This document shows, piece after piece, positions 58,902-64,000 of a stretch of DNA of 64,000 nt. The notes beneath the pieces were generated by a model, which was not told the DNA's origin, did not search any database, and worked only from the letters and a program-made list of their open reading frames with translations. Made by a program: the position numbers and the translations under genes. This stretch comes from Gluconobacter kondonii (GTDB lineage Bacteria; Pseudomonadota; Alphaproteobacteria; Acetobacterales; Acetobacteraceae): positions 186,001 through 250,000 of the forward strand of contig NZ_BEWP01000005.1 in NCBI RefSeq assembly GCF_002723995.1. The letters run 5' to 3'. Position 1 is the stretch's first letter, and each line of letters begins with the position of its first letter.

Positions 58902-60091
58902 CAGCCTTCTCCCGCCAGAAGGGCTGCATGCTCGGCAGCACCATTGATGAAGCCCCGGATCGTCCGGTCAAAATCCGGCTCTTCCAGCAAAAAGGCATCG
59001 TGCCCACGATCGCTTTCGATTTCGACGAAAGACACGTTCGCGCCTGCCCGGTTCAACGCCCGCACCAGAAGACGCGACTGGGATGTCGGGAACAGCCAGT
59101 CTGAACTGAAGGAGACAACGCAGAAACGCGTCTGCGATTTCCGGAAAGGGTTGGCCAGATCCCCATCATGTTCGGCAGCCAGATCGAAATAATCCATCGC
59201 GCGCGTGATGGTCAGATAGGAATTGGCATCGAAGCGTCGCACAAACGATGAGCCCTGATGACGCAAATAACTCTCGACCTCGAACATTTCGCCAAACAAG
59301 GACGGACTGCTGGAGGCGGGAACGGCCGTGGCAGCATCATGCCGGATGCGCCGCCCGAATTTCCGGCTGAGCGCCTCCTCCGACAGATAGGTGATATGCG
59401 CCATCATCCGCGCAACCCCGAGCCCACGAGCCGGGATGGCGTCGAAATCCCGATAATGACCGTCATGCCAGTCCGGATCAGCAAAAATAGCCTGCCGACT
59501 GACTTCATTAAACGCAATATTCTGAGCGGAATGAAAAGGAGACGTTGCAATCGGCATAGCTGCGAACACGCGATCTGGAAAGTCCGCAGCCCAGGTTAGA
59601 GCCTGCATTCCACCCATTGATCCACCAATAACTGCAAACAAACGGTCAATGCCCAGGTGGTCAATCAATCTGGCCTGAGCAGCCACAATGTCGTGCATGG
59701 TGATGGGGGGAAATGCGCTGTCCCAAGCCTTGCCCGTTGCCGCGCATATCGATCGCGGCCCCGTCGTGCCCATACAGCCCCCCAGCACATTGGAGCACAC
59801 CACGAAATAACGATCGGTATCAATCGGAAGGCCCGGCCCCACCATACGGCTCCACCAACCAGGTTTTCCGGTCAGAGGATGTTGCTCCGCGAGATACTGA
59901 TCGCCCGTTAGCGCATGGCAGACCAGAATGGCGTTGTCGCGCGTCGGCGAGAGCGTCCCATACGTACAATAGGCAACCTCCAGCGGCGCCAGATGCACAC
60001 CACATTCCAGATTGAGGCCACCCTCAAGACGCACGGTTCGGTGCTCATGAACCGGACCATTCACGGCAAGCGGTAATACGCTGATGTCCAT
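58901..60091 (-). CDS. metX: Homoserine O-acyltransferase MetX
   Basis: MetX acylates homoserine (acetyl or succinyl) at the branch to methionine. The 396-residue alpha/beta-hydrolase has [34 protein letters not shown], the nucleophile elbow [10 protein letters not shown], and [15 protein letters not shown] with the catalytic His near the end. The acyl donor cannot be fixed by eye. I chose ATG 60091 (MDISVLPL), with a GGGGCGGG upstream element; the open frame upstream has no family match. It is followed by metW. Confidence 0.94.
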   Translation of the reverse strand: MDISVLPLAVNGPVHEHRTVRLEGGLNLECGVHLAPLEVAYCTYGTLSPTRDNAILVCHALTGDQYLAEQHPLTGKPGWWSRMVGPGLPIDTDRYFVVCSNVLGGCMGTTGPRSICAATGKAWDSAFPPITMHDIVAAQARLIDHLGIDRLFAVIGGSMGGMQALTWAADFPDRVFAAMPIATSPFHSAQNIAFNEVSRQAIFADPDWHDGHYRDFDAIPARGLGVARMMAHITYLSEEALSRKFGRRIRHDAATAVPASSSPSLFGEMFEVESYLRHQGSSFVRRFDANSYLTITRAMDYFDLAAEHDGDLANPFRKSQTRFCVVSFSSDWLFPTSQSRLLVRALNRAGANVSFVEIESDRGHDAFLLEEPDFDRTIRGFINGAAEHAALLAGEG

Positions 60092-60232
60092 CGTTAACCC
60101 GCCCCTTATGCCACGATGGAAGGCCGTATTACCTTCCTGGCGCCACGATATGACACCCCATGACCATACGAGCAAATTCCTTTTGCATTGACGATGAATT
60201 AACGACTTGAATAAAGTTAAAAAACCGTAAAA
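60092..60232. promoter_or_regulatory. Divergent promoter region and metX leader
   Basis: This 141-base region must hold promoters for metX (-) and the large glycosyltransferase gene (+). On the + strand GGAAGG and CCTTCC (60118-60123, 60132-60137) form a hairpin, flanked by two copies of GCCACGAT (60110-60117 and 60142-60149). It may be a metX leader or operator. I looked for the known SAM-II pattern and did not find it. Confidence 0.45.
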
Positions 60233-63200
60233 ATGCCATATATGCCGAATGCGTTTTCACATTCCCCTGTCGAAGATTCACGATCATCGATTTTCCCGGT
60301 CGATGCATCGCCTCTGCAGATCCTCGGACATTCGGGGCTGTTTGATGCATTCTATTACCTGCAATCTAATCCGGATCTGAAAACATTCGGAACCGAAGTC
60401 TTGCGCCATTACCACCAGCACGGATGGCGCGAAGGCCGCAAACCCAATGCTTTTTTCGACCCACACTGGTATCTGAGCCAGAATCGCGATGTTATTGGCG
60501 ATCCATTACTACACTATATTCTTCGCGGGGAACGTGAAGGACGGCGCCCGATCGCGTGGTTCGACCCAATATGGTATGCCCGAACCTACCGCGTTCCAGA
60601 ACGGATGGCCGCCCTCGCCCATTATCTGCTGAACCGTCACAATACATCACTGCGTCCAATTCCCGAGTTCGATCCGGAATTCTATCTACGCTCTTATCCA
60701 GACGTCGCCAAAGCCGGATTAGATGCTCTTGAACACTACATGGTTCAGGGATTCCGCGAAGCGAGACGTCCCTTTGACGGATTTGACCCGCTTTATTACA
60801 GGAGAAAACATCTACGGCATTCTCCAGAAAGCAACCCATTACTTCACTATCTGGAAAACCGCGATCGACCAGATGTACATCCCTGCAGCCCTGAAACGGA
60901 GATATCTGTTTTTGGTGAGATAAAGCGCAGGAGCAAACCTGGACCCTTTTTTGAAAAAACCATCCCTCTCCCGGCAAGCGCTATTCGTCGCGCACGTGTC
61001 TTGGCCTACTACCTGCCACAGTTTCACACCATTCCAGAAAATGATGCGTGGTGGGGAGACGGTTTCACGGAATGGACCAATCTCTCTCGTGGCGTTCCGC
61101 GCTTTTCAGATCATTACCAGCCGCGCATTCCAAGAGATCTGGGCCACTATACTCTGGATTCTCCAGAAATTCTCGAACGGCAGGCCAAAATGGCACATGC
61201 TGCTGGTATTGAAGGATTTATTTTCTATTTCTACTGGTTCAATCGCACACGCCTGCTTGAACAACCTTTAGATATTCTGTTGGCAAACCCTCAAATCGAT
61301 CTTCCATTCTGTCTCATGTGGGCAAATGAAAACTGGAGCCGTCGATGGGACGGCTCGGACGAAGATCTGTTGATTGCACAGGATTATCGTCCCGAAGACG
61401 ATGAGGCCCTCGTAGATTGCTTTGCACACTACCTGAAGGACCAGCGCTATATCCATTTCGATGGTCGACCAGTGCTCATGATCTATCGACCAGGGACAAT
61501 CCCGGATGCTCCAGCCGCGATTATCAAATGGCGCTCGATGTTTCGGAAACGACATGGAATCGACCCACTTTTTGTCATGGGACAAGCGTTCGGTGACGAA
61601 AATCCTGATCTTTTTGGCTTGGATGGCGCCATCGAATTTCCACCCCACAAGGTGGTTTCGGCTTGCAGGCTGATAAATGATGAAATTCATCTATTTGATA
61701 ACGAATTCAGCGGTCAGGTTTATGATTACACCGAAGTTGTCAACACAGCTCTAGCACAGCCTAAAACGCCCTTTCCCCTTATACGGACTGCGGCTCCTTC
61801 CTGGGACAACGACGCACGCCGACAAGGGAAAGGCCTTGTCCTTCATGGATCAACGCCCGAACTCTACGAACGCTGGCTGAGTGGCCTGATCGAACAAGCA
61901 CAGACCAATACATTTTTCGGAGAACCTGTAGTCTGCATCAACGCGTGGAACGAATGGGCGGAAGGAGCCTATCTGGAACCAGACCAGCATTTCGGCAGCG
62001 CATATCTCAATGCAACAGCTCGCGCCTGCACTGGATTTGGTAAAAATCAATCACGATCAAAGCTTCTGCTGATTGGCCATGACGCCTTTCCTGCTGGCGC
62101 GCAGAAATTACTTCTGGAAACAGGACGTGCATTAAAATATTACTTTGGAGTTGAAATTCAATTTCTCCTTCTTGAAGGAGGTACACTTATCAATGAATTT
62201 CGTAGTGTGGCACCCACTGAAATTATAAGCATAGCGTCAGAATCAACCGTTCACAAATTTAGTACTCTTCGAAAAAAAGGCTTTCATTCCGCAATTATCA
62301 ACAGCGCAGCGGCATCCACTGCAGCACCTGGACTTACACAGGTAAATATCGATTTCGTATTCCTCATTCATGAACTCCCAACCCTTCTTCGTAGTCGCAA
62401 TCTTTATCCATCAATGGAACTTGCCTGCAAACTGGCGCGACAGGTCATTGTTCCAACCAATGGTATGGCTAGAAAATTAAATCTTGAATCAGCAGAAAAC
62501 CTGAAAATCCTGCCACAAGGCCTGTATTCTACTACGCCATTTTCTATTCAGACACGACAAATGATGCGCAAGCAACTGGGTTTCACCACAACAGATCCCG
62601 TTGTAATGGGAGCTGGTTATGCAGATCTGCGAAAAGGATTTGATCTGTTTCTTCAACTTTGGCGCAAACTACGAGGCAAAGCTCATTGTGTATGGTTAGG
62701 TGATATTGATCCGTCACTCAAAAATAGTCTTCATATCGAACTCGAAAACGCCCGTTCCAGTGGAACATTCCATATGCCGGGTAGAATAGATAATGTCCCT
62801 GCATGGCTTTCTGCAGCAGATGTCTTTGTTTTACCTTCCCGCGAGGATCCATATCCTTCCGTTGTTTTGGAAGCGCTGGCTGCCGGTCTTCCATGCGCTG
62901 CTTTCGACGAGGCCGGAGGCATCCCAGATCTTTTAAAAGAAATCAATGATAGTGAAAATTTTTACAATAGGATTATTCCATTTGCAGACCTTACAACTTT
63001 AGCCAGCGCTGCTGAAGATATGGCGAAATGGTCCATGAAAAGGACAAACAAAGAGCGTCAGAAATCCGGATTATTCGCACAAAAATCCTTTGATTTCAAA
63101 AGATATACACAACAAATACTTAGATTATCCATGCCTGAAATCCCCAAAATCTCTGTCGTCATTCCTTCTCATAATTATGCTCGCTATATGAGCGGCCGCC

Positions 63201-64000
63201 TTTCTTCAATTTTTGCACAAACAATACCAATTTATGAAATAATCGTACTTGATGATGCCTCAGATGATAATAGCTTACAAATAGCACGCCAGACCGCAAA
63301 GGACTGGAATAGGAATATCGTTTGCGTTGAAAATGCCGTTGCTTCTGGATCAGTCTTCCGACAGTGGCACAAGGCTCTTAAACTTGCACAGGGTGACTGG
63401 ATCTGGATTGCAGAAGCAGATGATTTCTGTGAACCTCATTTTCTTGAAAATATTCTAGATGGAATCAAAAAGAATTCCTCTATTGTCATGGGCTTTACAG
63501 ACAGCCGTTCTGTAGATGAAAATGGAACTCCAATCTCACCATCTTATCGCCCTTATTATTCAGAAACTGCAGGATTTCTTCTGGAAAACAATAGCCACTT
63601 TACAGGAGAAGAATTTGTCAGAGGGTGCCTGTCTGAACGCAATCTTGTCCTCAATGTCAGCAGTGCTATTTTTAAACGAGACCGTTTACTGTCCGCGATT
63701 AACTCTTGCCAAAAAGACTTGCAAACACTTCGTGTTGCTGGCGATTGGCGGATTTACATAGAGCTGCTGACCCAAAAAGAATCCGAAGTCATATATATAG
63801 CAAAACCTCTTAATATTCATCGAAGGCATGCTGATTCAGTAACACACACTCTCAATCGACGGAATCACATCGAAGAAATAGCGTACATTCATTACTTTCT
63901 TTCCAACAAACTAAATCTTCCAGAGTCACATATAATTCGTCAGAATCATTATCGTCTTATGTTAGAAACCCAATTTGGTCTAATGAATAAAAATAATACA
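60233..64000 (+). CDS. Large multidomain glycosyltransferase (repeats, WbsX/GH99-like, GT4, GT2), partial at right edge
   Basis: One frame stays open for 1,256 codons to the window end without a stop. Five tandem repeats of 35-38 residues begin at about residues 37, 75, 110, 146 and 184, each with F-D-x-x-x-Y and then L-x-H-Y. A WbsX/GH99-like domain follows at about 255-600 ([53 protein letters not shown]). A GT4 domain (about 620-960) has [33 protein letters not shown]2 domain starts near 973 ([21 protein letters not shown] near 1060). It probably builds a surface glycan. ATG 60242 is an alternative start. No strong ribosome-binding site is visible. Confidence 0.85.
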   Translation, partial: MPYMPNAFSHSPVEDSRSSIFPVDASPLQILGHSGLFDAFYYLQSNPDLKTFGTEVLRHYHQHGWREGRKPNAFFDPHWYLSQNRDVIGDPLLHYILRGEREGRRPIAWFDPIWYARTYRVPERMAALAHYLLNRHNTSLRPIPEFDPEFYLRSYPDVAKAGLDALEHYMVQGFREARRPFDGFDPLYYRRKHLRHSPESNPLLHYLENRDRPDVHPCSPETEISVFGEIKRRSKPGPFFEKTIPLPASAIRRARVLAYYLPQFHTIPENDAWWGDGFTEWTNLSRGVPRFSDHYQPRIPRDLGHYTLDSPEILERQAKMAHAAGIEGFIFYFYWFNRTRLLEQPLDILLANPQIDLPFCLMWANENWSRRWDGSDEDLLIAQDYRPEDDEALVDCFAHYLKDQRYIHFDGRPVLMIYRPGTIPDAPAAIIKWRSMFRKRHGIDPLFVMGQAFGDENPDLFGLDGAIEFPPHKVVSACRLINDEIHLFDNEFSGQVYDYTEVVNTALAQPKTPFPLIRTAAPSWDNDARRQGKGLVLHGSTPELYERWLSGLIEQAQTNTFFGEPVVCINAWNEWAEGAYLEPDQHFGSAYLNATARACTGFGKNQSRSKLLLIGHDAFPAGAQKLLLETGRALKYYFGVEIQFLLLEGGTLINEFRSVAPTEIISIASESTVHKFSTLRKKGFHSAIINSAAASTAAPGLTQVNIDFVFLIHELPTLLRSRNLYPSMELACKLARQVIVPTNGMARKLNLESAENLKILPQGLYSTTPFSIQTRQMMRKQLGFTTTDPVVMGAGYADLRKGFDLFLQLWRKLRGKAHCVWLGDIDPSLKNSLHIELENARSSGTFHMPGRIDNVPAWLSAADVFVLPSREDPYPSVVLEALAAGLPCAAFDEAGGIPDLLKEINDSENFYNRIIPFADLTTLASAAEDMAKWSMKRTNKERQKSGLFAQKSFDFKRYTQQILRLSMPEIPKISVVIPSHNYARYMSGRLSSIFAQTIPIYEIIVLDDASDDNSLQIARQTAKDWNRNIVCVENAVASGSVFRQWHKALKLAQGDWIWIAEADDFCEPHFLENILDGIKKNSSIVMGFTDSRSVDENGTPISPSYRPYYSETAGFLLENNSHFTGEEFVRGCLSERNLVLNVSSAIFKRDRLLSAINSCQKDLQTLRVAGDWRIYIELLTQKESEVIYIAKPLNIHRRHADSVTHTLNRRNHIEEIAYIHYFLSNKLNLPESHIIRQNHYRLMLETQFGLMNKNNT

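Noticed and set aside
60080-60180. SAM-II riboswitch before metX
   Set aside because: SAM-II aptamers often precede metX in alphaproteobacteria, but the conserved core (CGTGRTGATTTG and GCCACGTTAAA-like parts) is not present. A hairpin and repeats remain, reported separately.

Overview
The window is a high-GC alphaproteobacterial chromosome segment, most likely from an acetic acid bacterium (Acetobacteraceae). A Gluconobacter-like organism is my best guess. This rests on gene content and order from memory, not on a database search. The evidence is: a complete mraZ-to-ftsZ division and cell-wall cluster continuing into lpxC, bamD, recN and ligA; a GapR-like UPF0335 protein; a meso-DAP-type MurE; an rpsP-rimM-trmD-rplS block continuing into leuCDB; and metXW for acylated homoserine. 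I see no insertion sequences, prophage genes, CRISPR arrays or rRNA operons.

Layout. 1-4.8 kb holds the 3' end of proB, two small reverse-strand genes, zwf with a small membrane-protein gene behind it, and a convergent HSL-type esterase. 4.8-5.5 kb holds RNase P RNA, a terminator, and a promoter overlapped by three MraZ-type TGGGA repeats at exact 10-bp spacing. 5.5-24.6 kb is the dcw cluster: mraZ, rsmH, ftsL, ftsI, murE, murF, mraY, murD, ftsW, murG, murC, murB, ddl, ftsQ, ftsA, ftsZ. Most neighbours overlap by 1-4 bases, so it reads as one translationally coupled operon making lipid II and the division machinery. 24.7-30.6 kb continues with lpxC, bamD, recN and ligA. 30.6-35.3 kb has a CNNM/CorC-like protein, pncA, an Ivy-type lysozyme inhibitor, gpt, an MFS exporter and tRNAs for Arg(TCT), Pro(TGG) and Asn(GTT).

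35.3-37.8 kb is a reverse-strand operon ispH-thrB-rnhA. 37.8-45.7 kb carries envelope and housekeeping genes: a lipoprotein, an OPT transporter, a coiled-coil protein with a GRPRK motif, a PduO-type cobalamin adenosyltransferase, DUF4142 and DUF423 proteins, a periplasmic thioredoxin-like protein and an M3 oligoendopeptidase. 45.7-48.1 kb has two tandem, overlapping class I aminotransferases. 48.2-54.9 kb is a reverse-strand run ffh, rpsP, rimM, trmD, rplS, leuC, leuD, leuB ending at a strong terminator, so leucine synthesis is placed behind the translation machinery. 55-60.1 kb has a Spy/CpxP-like periplasmic protein, tRNA-Ser(TGA), an RhlE-type helicase, a nitroreductase, and metX-metW.

From 60,233 to the right edge one reading frame stays open for at least 1,256 codons. 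It has five N-terminal tandem repeats, a WbsX/GH99-like domain, a GT4 domain and a GT2 domain. Its base composition falls from near 60% GC to well below 50% over its second half, which suggests the edge of a surface-polysaccharide or otherwise transferred region. This is the most unusual object in the window. The rest is mostly well-understood core chromosome, and I do not claim a new defence or mobile system here.
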